The translations under genes and the position numbers were made by a program. This document shows positions 49,386-58,724 of a DNA stretch of 64,000 nt, piece by piece. The stretch is from contig NC_092670.1 of NCBI RefSeq assembly GCF_964355755.1, positions 2,939,001 to 3,003,000 of the forward strand, read 5' to 3'. The first letter of the stretch is position 1. Every line of letters starts with the position of its first letter. The notes beneath the pieces were generated by a model that searched no databases, was not told where the DNA came from, and saw nothing but the letters and a program-made list of their open reading frames with translations. The DNA comes from Antedon mediterranea. Lineage: Eukaryota; Echinodermata; Crinoidea; Comatulida; Antedonidae.

Positions 49386-52300
49386 GGTTTTGGCCGTGGT
49401 CCTAATGAAGAACAATCTGAACCATCTTTGAAAGTCACTAAACACATTGATTGTATTTCTTGGAATATTAATGGTATTAATAACAAATTCGCTGATTCTG
49501 ACTTTATTGAGTATGTTAACAAATTTGACATAATTTGTTTTAGTGAAACATGGGATAAATATCGGAACGATTACAATATTAAAGGTTTTACTTGCATATC
49601 AAAATTACCAGATAAAACAAGTCGACATGGAAGAAATAGTGGAGGCGTAATGGTATATTATAAATTAAATCTCGTCGTTGAAGAACTGCCAAGTGCATCG
49701 AATAACATTATTTGGTTAAGGATTACTCTATCCCCAACCGACACTGTTGTAATCGGTTTTTTGTATAGACCACCAAGTACATCCAGTTACGCGACAACTG
49801 ACTTTTTTGACATTTTATCTAACGAATATTTGCATTACAGCTCCCAAATATCAGACATAGTATATGTAGTTGGCGACTTTAATGGTAGAACTGGTTCGGA
49901 GGACGATTACATATCTGCTGACGAAAATGACACATGGAACAATAATCTTTTTCTGGAAGACAACATCCGGATTGAAAGTAGAACGAATTCTGATTGTATA
50001 CTAAATTGCTACGGTAAAGATATATTAGAATTTTGCAAAGAAACTGGTATGCGAATCACAAATGGTAGAATTGATAAAGAATCATCCAGTGGTTTTACAT
50101 TTATCAGTTCACAAGGTAAAAGTGTATGTGATTACCTTCTTACTAACTCAAACAACTTTAAACTAATATCTTATTTAAGAATTGATGACCGTGTTGAATC
50201 GGATCATATGCCAATTGCCTTTAGTATTCAATTCAAAGACAAAGAACACACCAAAATGATTGTCAATGAAGATGACACGTTTACCCAGAGTACGTTCAAA
50301 TGGTCCAACAGTTACATTAATGCATCCAAAGTCAGATGGGAACATGATATCATTGAAACTATTGATAATGATTTTATGAATGCTATCTCTCAAAATAAAA
50401 TTGATGAGGCAGTTTCACATTTATGTAAAATTTTTGAATACGTATGTAAAGGAATTAAGTATACACAAACAAGTAAATCTTCAACTTCTACAAAACGAAA
50501 CGAATGGTTTGATAAAGATTGTAAGAACCTTAAAATGCAGGTTAAACAATCATTAAAGAGATTTAGAATTATGCGCACTCAACCTTTTTTAAATAATTAT
50601 ATTCAGATAAAAAAGCAATATAAATCGCTATTAAAATGCAAAAAAAATAACTTTCATAAAAGAATACGCAAACAAATTATCGATTCACTCAATACAAAGG
50701 ATAGCAAAACGTTTTGGATGAAGTTGAAGACAAAACAGAAATTATCTTGCGAACTTTCTATTAATCAATGTTATATTCATTTTAAGAACCTATTTAAAAA
50801 CGATGAGTCTATTGGTAGCGATGAGTTGCCAAAAATCACAGAATGCCAACAGAATGAAGACGATGATTATTTAGACCACGACATAACGTTGGATGAAATA
50901 AAAAAAGCATTTAATTCTCAAAATAGTGGAAAAGCTCCCGGCATTGATGGAATGAATTTTGAATTTTTGCTAAACGCCCCCAACATTATTTTTGATATTT
51001 TAAAAATTCTTTTTAACGCCATATTTTTAGTTGAAAAATTTCCCAAACAATGGGCAACAAGCTTAATCGTTCCAATTTTTAAAAATGGAGATAAAAACAA
51101 ACCTGAAAATTATAGAGGTATTTCTTTAATTCCAATCCTAGGAAAAATATTTTTAAATATTCTTAATTCTAGGTTAACACAATTTACAAATAGTAAAAAG
51201 TTAATTCATGAGGAACAAGCAGGCTTTCGTAAGGGATATAGAACGACAGATAATATATTCATTTTAGATACCCTCATCTCTAAATACTTAGATAAAAAGC
51301 GGGGTAGGATTTTTGTTTGTTTTGTTGATCTTAAACGTGCCTTTGACTCTATAAATCATACACTTTTACTACATAAGTTGAAATGTATCGGTGTTTCAGG
51401 CAGAATGTTACACATAATAAATTCCTTATACCAAAACTTATCTGCTCATGTTAAAATTGGCAACAAACTTAGTCCATCTTTTAATTGTTCGATTGGAGTA
51501 CAACAAGGTTCTCCGTTGTCGTCTTTACTCTTTAATATTTACATTAATGATTTGAGTGGTATACTTAATCAGGTAAACGATTTCATTCAAATTGGAGATT
51601 GTCATATGAATCATCTTCTTTATGCAGATGACTTAGTGCTTGTTAGTGATACGGTGAAAGGTCTCCAAAAATTAATAAATAAACTTGAACTTTATTGTGA
51701 TACTTGGAAACTTACTGTAAACACTACACAATCCAAAATTATGGTTTTTAAAAATGGCCGCAATTTAAGGAACATTGAAAAATGGAAGTATAAAAATATT
51801 CAATTAAAAATTGTTAATTCGTATAATTATCTTGGTGTTATTTTTAGTTCAAATGGTGCATGGAACAACTCAATGCAACATAATCAACAAAAAGCAAATC
51901 AAAGTTTATTCTGCTTAAAATCATTCATTTATCGTAACTTATCTTTTCTTCCAATTAATACATGGAACCATATCTTTGATGTGAAAATACTTCCTATTTT
52001 AACGTATGGAAGCGAAATCTGGGGAATGTCAGATAGCACAAACATTATAGAAAAAACACGTACTAAATTTTGTAGATATTTATTGCAAGTTGGAAAAAAT
52101 GCACCAAATGCCGCTGTTACTTCTGAGTTAGGTAGATTACCACTTTCTGTGGATTGTTTAGTTACAGTTATAAGATTTTGGTTACACATTATTACTTTAG
52201 ATCATGACAGATTCATTTTTAAGTGTTATGAATTTCAACTTAGAAAAGTTAACCGTAATGAGAATTGTTGGGCACAACAGGTCAAACACTTACTCTTTTC

Positions 52301-52817
52301 TACTGGTTTTGGTTATATATGGTTACAACAATATGTTAATAGTAAAGGTTTATTTTTGAGAGAATTTAAGTTGCGCTTATGTGATATTGAAAAACAAAAA
52401 TGCATTCAAAAATTTAGTTTACATAATAAGTTAAGGCTCTTTTCTCTTTATAAAAAAGAAATATGTTTAAGTTATCACTTGACCAACATCATTAATTTTA
52501 AACAAAGAAGATTATTAACTAAGTTACGTTTAGGGATATTAGAGCTAGAAATTGAAAAGGGCAGATGGGAGGGTGTAGAAAGATATAAGAGAACGTGTAA
52601 ATTATGTAAAAAGAACATTGTTGAGGATGAATATCATTTTATTTTGCAATGCACATTTTACAATGATTTAAGAAAAAGTTTTATTCCAAGATTTATTCGT
52701 GTTTTTCCTTCTATTAATAAGCTTTGTTTATTACTTTCCAACACAAATTTTACTTATAATTTAGGAAAATACGTCTACTTTGCTTTTGAAAGAAGAAACC
52801 ATTATCTTAAGTTATAG
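49386..52817 (+). CDS. LINE ORF2: AP endonuclease and reverse transcriptase
   Basis: Open from the codon after UAG to the stop at 52815-52817 (1143 codons). The N-terminal APE-type endonuclease shows SWNINGI, FSETW, YRPPS, VVGDFNGRTG and SDHMPIAF, the usual catalytic residues. The RT follows: GKAPGIDGMNFEFL, NYRGISLIPILGKIF, EEQAGFRKGY, FVDLKRAFDSINH, QQGSPLSSLLFNIYINDL, LLYADDLVLVS (YADD at 51621-51632) and YNYLGVIFSSNGAW. Near the end CKLCKKNIVEDEYHFILQC forms a C-x2-C-x9-H-x4-C finger. The enzyme nicks target DNA and copies element RNA there. The lack of an early ATG implies recoding. No frameshift or stop is seen, which is rare for LINE copies. Confidence 0.92.
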   Translation, partial: GFGRGPNEEQSEPSLKVTKHIDCISWNINGINNKFADSDFIEYVNKFDIICFSETWDKYRNDYNIKGFTCISKLPDKTSRHGRNSGGVMVYYKLNLVVEELPSASNNIIWLRITLSPTDTVVIGFLYRPPSTSSYATTDFFDILSNEYLHYSSQISDIVYVVGDFNGRTGSEDDYISADENDTWNNNLFLEDNIRIESRTNSDCILNCYGKDILEFCKETGMRITNGRIDKESSSGFTFISSQGKSVCDYLLTNSNNFKLISYLRIDDRVESDHMPIAFSIQFKDKEHTKMIVNEDDTFTQSTFKWSNSYINASKVRWEHDIIETIDNDFMNAISQNKIDEAVSHLCKIFEYVCKGIKYTQTSKSSTSTKRNEWFDKDCKNLKMQVKQSLKRFRIMRTQPFLNNYIQIKKQYKSLLKCKKNNFHKRIRKQIIDSLNTKDSKTFWMKLKTKQKLSCELSINQCYIHFKNLFKNDESIGSDELPKITECQQNEDDDYLDHDITLDEIKKAFNSQNSGKAPGIDGMNFEFLLNAPNIIFDILKILFNAIFLVEKFPKQWATSLIVPIFKNGDKNKPENYRGISLIPILGKIFLNILNSRLTQFTNSKKLIHEEQAGFRKGYRTTDNIFILDTLISKYLDKKRGRIFVCFVDLKRAFDSINHTLLLHKLKCIGVSGRMLHIINSLYQNLSAHVKIGNKLSPSFNCSIGVQQGSPLSSLLFNIYINDLSGILNQVNDFIQIGDCHMNHLLYADDLVLVSDTVKGLQKLINKLELYCDTWKLTVNTTQSKIMVFKNGRNLRNIEKWKYKNIQLKIVNSYNYLGVIFSSNGAWNNSMQHNQQKANQSLFCLKSFIYRNLSFLPINTWNHIFDVKILPILTYGSEIWGMSDSTNIIEKTRTKFCRYLLQVGKNAPNAAVTSELGRLPLSVDCLVTVIRFWLHIITLDHDRFIFKCYEFQLRKVNRNENCWAQQVKHLLFSTGFGYIWLQQYVNSKGLFLREFKLRLCDIEKQKCIQKFSLHNKLRLFSLYKKEICLSYHLTNIINFKQRRLLTKLRLGILELEIEKGRWEGVERYKRTCKLCKKNIVEDEYHFILQCTFYNDLRKSFIPRFIRVFPSINKLCLLLSNTNFTYNLGKYVYFAFERRNHYLKL

Positions 52818-52893
52818 TTAATTTTTATTTGTTTGTATTAGGGCCAAAGGCCAATATATTTTGAACCAATAAATTCCCTGAAAAGGGAAAGAA

Positions 52894-52997
52894 GGATAAA
52901 CAAGTATTGTTTTTAAGCTGTAGTATATCTTAGAATTTGTAAGCTTAGGTCTTGGGTCTTAGCTTTCGTGATCTTAGGTCTTAGGGGGTCTTAGCTT
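52894..52997. repeat. 104-bp direct repeat flanking the LINE, right copy
   Basis: Matches 47903-48006 with three substitutions. It then runs straight into the last 26 bp of the Mutator-like element's right end, showing that the LINE landed inside that terminal repeat. Confidence 0.8.
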
Positions 52998-53934
52998 TCG
53001 TGGTCTTAGGTTTCGTGACACCTGTTTATCCCTAGCAGTTCTAAACCAAACTAACATAAGCTGGTCGATGTCCGAAAACTTAGTTTAGATCACTCTGAAT
53101 TTTTTACCTTTGCTGACTTCCTTCTTGCTCCGATATTTATCGTTAGCTTTCACAATGTCATAGATCGTTGATTTTCCAAGCCCATACTTTTTCGTTGCTT
53201 CCATTACTTTCATTCCACCAGCTTCTACATCTGCTATCAATCTAATTTTCGTAGTTAAGTCAAGTTCATTCCGTTTACCTTTTGCTGATGATTTCCAAAT
53301 TTATAATGATGCACATTTTTAGTTAAACTTTTAAAGTCTTATTGCAATTGTGAATTTAACAATAATTTAAACAAAACAAAGACACAAAGTGAAATGTAAA
53401 TTGAACTTTATTAAAAACAATTCATATGCTAAAAACCAGGGAGTTGTTAACAACTCCCTGCTAAAAACAATACTGACATTAAGACATAGCGCTTCGATGT
53501 GAAAAAGCCCACCGCAGTTCGAAACGCAACAAAGCAATTGCCGCCTCGTGGGTTAACAATGAACTGACCTGTCAATCACAGTGTAGCGTTCCATGGCAAC
53601 ATTATTTGATCGTACCGCGAAACGTCGCGCACTTCATGCATGGTCAGGGTGTGGTTAAAAGCTTTTGTACGTTGTGAATGTATTGAATCTGAATCAGCTT
53701 TGACGTTGTTATTTCGTAAATATTTGGAGTTTTTTAACTGCCAGTCCGGTTTTCAGAAGCTAATATTTCGTGTTTTGGACTTCATAATTTGTCCGGATTC
53801 CGGAATTGGGTATTCCGGTTTTCATAATAAATTACAGTACATTTAGAATAGTGACAAATTGGGCCCTCCAAAAAAGTCCGGTTTTCCGTGAATTCCGGTT
53901 TTGGGAGAGTCCGGTATTGGGAGAGTTGACTGTA

Positions 53935-55090
53935 CTTGATATTTTTTACAATACATGATTTGCAAATAGAAAAATAAATAAACAAAAGACTGTTCCCATA
54001 GCTACCATGGCAAACTTGGCTGAAGAGTTTCATTGGTAGGAAAACAGTAACAAGTGACGATTTACCAATTTAATTTAATACTATTACATTTTAACATGTG
54101 TTTCTCATTTCTATTTCATTTGTGGTAAGATTCAATTTCTTTAAATTTATTTTGCATGCTATACTATAGTACCCTAATATTAAGTTAAGCAACCTTGAGT
54201 ACAGCAGGGTGGGGGACTACCCTTGTTGGGAAAATCGAGTACTTTTTGTCAAGGAATATAATAATTATACAGTATATTAAGAATCTTTTAAGTTTAAGAC
54301 TCCATGAACATACTGTCACATAGGGTCCTAAACACCAAACAGAACCAACTAGATATGAACTCGTCACTACTGACGAGTTAGGTTATCTGCAGCGCAAACA
54401 CCACGTGCACGTCATACATTAGAATATTGCGCACCAAAAAATGCCATTGAAAAAATGTTAGTGTGCTCTCTATTTTGTGTCACTTCTACAGTATACACTA
54501 TATATTGTATACTTACTACATACAGTGCAGAATAGGTGAAAATAAGGGACCAAAGTTATTGACGCTTTTGCACATATGATAAAAAAAAAATTCTAAAAAT
54601 GGTCAATCATGCGAAAGATAATTGATTGACCTAGACAATATAAAAAAAATGCTGGGAAATGGAATACGGATAAGTAATTTGGTTTGTTCCAGCAGTCTAG
54701 TAACGCATGCCATCAGACCTTGTGCAATGTGTTTAAAAGTGGGTTTTTTAGATTTTTTAGTTAGAACTGAACATGTAAGTCGTTGGTCGTTTTTGTACCT
54801 GATTTTGAATTCCATTTTCTATAGGATGGTAAATAAGCTCTTTCTTATATTTTATTACATAACTACGATAAAGAACTTTAAAGGTCACTTCATTTTTAAA
54901 ATTGAAAGAATAGATTTGCACGCAGTATTTTATTTATACGTATAATGAAAAAAGTTGCCTCCCCTAAATTTGATGAAGACAACTTCAAATTATGCTAGAA
55001 ACTCTGCTGCGGGGACTTTAGCCCTGACTTTAGCCCTGACTTTAGATCCTGACACCACCGCTGCTTAGGTACATAGTACATGTCTTAAGT
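53935..55090. other. lectin B intron, no gene recognised
   Basis: Homologous in patches to the locus A intron around 23140-23440 (AATACATGATTTG, TTCTATTTCATTTGTGGTAAG). No domain was recognised in the open frames at 54603-54945. Confidence 0.5.
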
Positions 55091-55094
55091 TCCT

Positions 55095-55321
55095 TTTCTA
55101 GACTATGGGAGCAAATACCAAAGGACATAAAAGATTCACAAACAATTTCAATATTTAAGGCTGCTCTAACAAAACACTATATTTCATGTTATGTATAGTT
55201 TATTTGTGTTTTTCTTGTATATGGTTTTATCTTAACTGTTTGTATTGTATGGAGTGAGAATCTCATTCCTGGTTATTTTTACATTGATGACCGAATAAAT
55301 ATTATTATTATTATTATTATT
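55095..55321 (+). mobile_element. LINE 3' end with ATT tail
   Basis: Translation LWEQIPKDIKDSQTISIF then KAALTKHYI is the usual C-terminal block of CR1/L2-group ORF2. It is followed by a 3' UTR with TCTCATTCCTGGTTATTTTT and an (ATT)n tail. The rest is missing. The same family's end lies on the minus strand at 22590-22730. Confidence 0.75.
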
Positions 55322-55917
55322 CTGTCCCAGCAGTCAATGTCCTTTTAAGCAGTCGTGATTCTAACATTATTTTTATTCCTTTAAATGTGATAAATGCAAA
55401 AGAAACCCTACAGTATGTGGGTATTCCATAAATTATTTTTACTACAAGGTACAAAGAGTGTATAAGGCCTACAAAATATGTTAATTCTTTGTTTACTTTA
55501 AATGTGTTTTAGTGTAAAAATTGATTGAATATACTAACCTGCTGTTCCATTGTATCCACTGATCGTCAAAGCATAATTAGAGTCCTCAGTATCAATACGA
55601 AAGTGAGAATATCTTGCAAACTTCATTACATTCAAGTGGTCTGTCATCTCTACTAATAGCTCATAATCCCCATCAGATGTTATGCCGTTGATCTGTTCAT
55701 TACCAAGCCAGAACGCTGAGTTCACGTTTCCAAAACCCTCTTTGTATTCTGCCCAATTACGGTAGAAATCAACTGATCCATCCTCTCTTCTCTGTATCAC
55801 CTGATAATGAAAGGATAGTAATCTATACTCTATTTTCTAAAACACTGATTTCAAGTTCATCAACTGGAGTAAATAGAAATAAATGAATTAAGAACCTGAA
55901 TATTAATATTACTATGC

Positions 55918-56040
55918 AGTGGCGGATCTAGGATCTGACAAGCGGGGGTGGCCACGAAAGTGGCAAATGAGGTGCGTAGCACCGAGCGGGGGTGGGTTTG
56001 GGAGGAGGTGTCCCCTTCCCGAGCTTCAGAACATTTTTGA
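55918..56040. repeat. fragment of a CAGTGGCGGATC-type element
   Basis: Begins CAGTGGCGGATCTAGGATCT, a terminus often seen on hAT-type MITEs, followed by GC-rich sequence. No matching inverted end was found, so it is truncated. Its insertion interrupts homology between lectin loci A and B. Confidence 0.45.
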
Positions 56041-57069
56041 AAAAATCGATGCTTACTACACACTGTTTAATAGGCTAGAACAACTGTTCCCATCACATTT
56101 AATAACAAATGTTACATAATGTAAATTTAAATAAATTCTAAATATTGTACGGATCTTTTTCGACGAACTAATAATAAACTTTGATCGAAAAACACTTCGA
56201 AATGAAGATTGGTAATGCGGTACTCCGAAAATGCCTCAATAGTGCATGTGTTGTGTACTGTTTTTTAGTAGTCTGTTAACCTCAGTTGTGGGTATTTTCC
56301 GAAGATTTTAAATCGCGTTTTCTTTTTAAACTCTTGACTTCATAAATAGTAATTAAACTCTTAGCTCTTTCACTATGTATGCCTATTTACACAACTAATG
56401 CTAACCCTAACTCTAGGCCTACTCTTCTTAATAAAAAAAAAGTGTCAGGTCCGTCGATTCCACGTCCAGCGACGGTCATGGGTGGTTGGTTGCATCTTTT
56501 TTTATTTTTTTTTTAGAATTAAGGGGGGTGGCTAACGTAGAAGAATCATTAATTTCTGTTGAACAAAATGATAAATCTAAAGTTATGTTTTTAATAAAGC
56601 CAAATATTATTGCAATAAGCTATTTATCCATATGCAAGTTTTAAACATGCCTAACAACTGTTCGCTTAACTATGTTGTGCAAATGAGTAGAATGTTGACG
56701 TCATTCGTTAAAGTTTACATGCTTGTGCGAAAGCTCCCTATTTCATTCATGCCAACATCTGAAGTTAAAAAAACGGGAGTACCATAGTTTTTTTTAGGTC
56801 AACATCGCCCTCTATCTATTTTTGAGACGTAAGGAATACAGGATCTGATGTCATATGAAATACGGAATCCCCTTTCCGTTCATAAAAAAAAACAAGAAAT
56901 TATGACCGAGATGGTCGTACAATGGCTTAAATATCGTAAATTTTCTTGTGTGTGCGCCTTTTAGTTGTATTTTAATGCAAAAAAGAACATGCATCAAAAT
57001 TCAGTTATCTTTGTAATCCGGGAGAAAATGTGGAAAGGGAGACGAGTATAGTGTGTGTAGAGTGTTGGC

Positions 57070-57232
57070 ATGTATGCTATTATATCAGCCTGTAAATTCC
57101 TTGTACTTCTGGCACGGATTCTATCTCAAATCATGCCATCGTTCTCTATATTCAGGGTTTTGCTGGTGTCTCTATGGCTGACAGTAACGTATTGTGATGT
57201 GTGTTTTAGTAATGAATTAGTAAGCTGTGGCA
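57070..57232 (-). repeat. paralogous intron block shared with lectin locus A
   Basis: The sequence from TTGTACTTCTGG to AGTAAGCTGTGGCAAT matches 26880-27022 with few differences. Locus A reaches its first fibrinogen exon 50 bp further on, but here unrelated sequence starts. This marks the edge of the duplication or a deletion. Confidence 0.7.
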
Positions 57233-57528
57233 ATAGAGAGTTTTCGCAACCTTACGAATACGATAATGAAAACGGATAAATCACACATTTGTGAAACTTT
57301 AGAGCTGATCCCCATTTCATATTCGTAAAGCGTTTTCGTGTTGACGAATATCACCAGTCATATTCGTAACTACAAAACGAGTATAGTTTTTAATCTATTT
57401 TGCACATTTTGCATTTGAATCAGGAATAATTCATGATTATAATATAATTATACTTTTATTGAAAGTAATTTACTAAAATGCCAGGTCAATTTTGATAAAT
57501 AGCAGTTTTTAAAGTCCTCACTCGCTTT

Positions 57529-57610
57529 GATCTTAGGTCTTGGGTCTTAGCTTTCGTGATCTTAGGTCTTAGGGGGTCTTAGCTTTCGTGGTCTTAGGTT
57601 TCGTGACACC
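57529..57610. mobile_element. isolated end of the Mutator-like element
   Basis: GATCTTAGGTCTTGGGTCTT and the following CTTTCGTGATC subrepeats, ending CGTGACACC, equal the right terminal repeat of 46957-53023. No left end was found nearby. Confidence 0.65.
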
Positions 57611-57647
57611 AATAGGCCTAGAGGCCCCGAGCAAGTACTAGGCCTAG

Positions 57648-58309
57648 TGTGATGAATTGAGTATAGAGGGCGCTGCGTAGTCATTCTGTAATTGGAATAC
57701 AGGTGACACTGTGTGATAAAAGACCGTGCGTAAGCAGAGCGGGTCTTTTGTTCGTTTTGTTGGCTCTCGCTATGTTACTACAGTTTTGGTTGAGAGTTTG
57801 TTTAAGCTATTGATATGTTCTTATTTTGTAAGTACTAAGCTTAACTTATATATATAAGCAACTGATTTACCATATGTTAACTATAATCATGCTTACGATT
57901 AATGAAACTTGCATTTACAATATTTATCTTAGTTTTGCTCAGTCGGAAGTATAATAATCAGGAGTTGTTATCTTGTTATCACGAGTTGATGCTGTGTCAT
58001 ACATACGTTGGTGTTGATAACTTGAGGTACTATTATATTGTGATTGTTCGTTGTTGTATTAGTGTTGTGAATTATTACATTATTACTTATTGTTATAATT
58101 GACTGTTAGATACAGTGGCAATTGTTATTTGTTATTCGTATTTTGCAGGGCTTGAATCTTATATCTTGAATCTCGAATTCTTGTACCTGAAATGACTTAT
58201 GCCTATGTAATGATTTGATGTTGAAGTACAATATATATGAAACTAATAAAATCGCACTGAAGGAAAGAAACCAAGTGTTTTCTCCTCTTTATTTGTTCGG
58301 ACCACGACA
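57648..58309 (+). repeat. 5' LTR (662 bp)
   Basis: TG...CA borders. The polyadenylation-like AATAAA lies at about 58245. It is followed after two bases by CTTGGCGCTGCGAGCAGGGT, the likely primer-binding region. The last 82 bp (58228-58309) recur identically at 60301-60382. Confidence 0.85.
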
Positions 58310-58724
58310 AACTTGGCGCTGCGAGCAGGGTACCAAGCATCAAGCATCAAGATCGAAGAGGACCAGTTACCGGAATCTAGGCTCTCAAGTTATGAATGGA
58401 GATAAGAAGATAAGAACATTGATACTTATATATGAATGTGTTGATTATAATTTTGATACTTATGAATGTGTTGATTATAATTTAACATTTGGGAAGTTGA
58501 CCATATAATTTAAATTGATAATTCTAATAATTGGTGTGACATGTGTGACATACAATACTCTTGCTTGGAATTATAATCATTGAAAAGTGTGGATCTGTTA
58601 AAATATATTGTTGATATGTTATCTGTGATCAATTGTTTATATAGTACCTTATAGATTGGTTTATGAATGATCGTTGTTCGTATATTCTCGATTTAAACTC
58701 GTTATATCATCTGTGTATATTAAT

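Larger units (their letters stand above)
48007..52893 (+). mobile_element. full-length LINE with 2A motif and ORF1-UAG-ORF2 in one frame
   Basis: A 4.9-kb element with a 5' UTR of two tandem monomers, ORF1 (48543-49385), ORF2 (to 52817) and a short 3' UTR. The 3' UTR ends in a stem-loop (TTCCCTGAAAAGGGAA) and AGAA, with no poly-A. Both ORFs are open throughout and all endonuclease and RT motifs are present, so it may be recently active. It is flanked by a 104-bp duplication. Clade is uncertain: APE-type endonuclease, an L1-like ORF1 fold, and a C-terminal C-x2-C-x9-H-x4-C finger. Confidence 0.9.
46957..53023. mobile_element. Mutator-like long-TIR element (non-autonomous) containing a LINE
   Basis: Left end GGGTGTCACGAAACCTAAGA at 46957 and the inverted right end, finishing CGTGACACC at 53022, share about 80 bp made of ACGAAAGCTAAGACC subrepeats. 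GTTTATCCCT is duplicated at both sides (10-11 bp), within the Tigger transposase codons for Arg-Asp-Lys. Long TIRs with a 9-11 bp duplication are the Mutator-like pattern. Without the LINE it would be about 1.08 kb with no transposase. Related copies: 6058-7360 and the end piece 57529-57610. Confidence 0.65.
45348..53295 (-). pseudogene. Tigger/pogo transposase, split and frameshifted
   Basis: Reading the minus strand: 53295-53105 encodes a CENP-B/Psq-type helix-turn-helix (KRNELDLTTKIRLIADVEAG, KKYGLGKSTIYDIVKAN), then an in-frame TAA near 53094, then LVWFRTARDK. Here the Mutator-like element interrupts. It resumes at about 46960 with PISGPLIKAKAEQFAEEL and FNCDETGLFF (first Asp). After a frameshift (near 46668) and a 325-bp GT-AG intron (46582-46258) come KPMIIGRAENPRCFK, LLFLDNASSH (second Asp) and VLQPLDQGIIKAF (third Asp), 29 residues lie between the last two. 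A further shift near 45904 leads into the acidic C-terminal region ending at 45348. The catalytic triad survives but the gene is broken by at least three lesions plus the insertion. Confidence 0.85.
42612..53932 (-). mobile_element. Tigger/pogo DNA transposon, expanded by nested insertions
   Basis: Inverted ends CAGTCAACTCTCCC (42612) and GGGAGAGTTGACTG (to 53932) are flanked by TA (42610-42611, 53933-53934), the pogo/Tigger signature. Sub-terminal GTTTTCCGGTTT-type repeats (near 42640 and 53815-53900) are also mirrored. It encodes a minus-strand transposase with all three catalytic aspartates. Its 11.3-kb length comes from a hAT-type MITE plus LTR element (43006-45070) and a Mutator-like element plus LINE (46957-53023). 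Confidence 0.85.
37982..55800 (-). pseudogene. fibrinogen-domain lectin, locus B, 5'-truncated copy
   Basis: Two minus-strand exons are intact. Exon 55800-55539 (262 bp) encodes [28 protein letters not shown] and [19 protein letters not shown]. Exon 38226-37982 encodes DIDND, NCAERWKGGWWYKDC, SNLNGRYLTPG and KRAP-stop. Phases agree (phase 1), giving the C-terminal two thirds of a fibrinogen domain. The first fibrinogen exon and the PAN/signal exon are absent: homology to locus A's upstream intron (26870-27022) stops at 57232, just before that exon would begin. The 17-kb intron holds a Penelope fragment, a hAT-type MITE and a Tigger nest. It is probably a partial duplicate that cannot make a secreted lectin unless upstream exons lie beyond the window. 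Confidence 0.75.

Noticed and set aside
48575-49531. Minus-strand frames opposite LINE ORF1
   Set aside because: Antisense shadows; codon pattern and motifs support the plus strand only.
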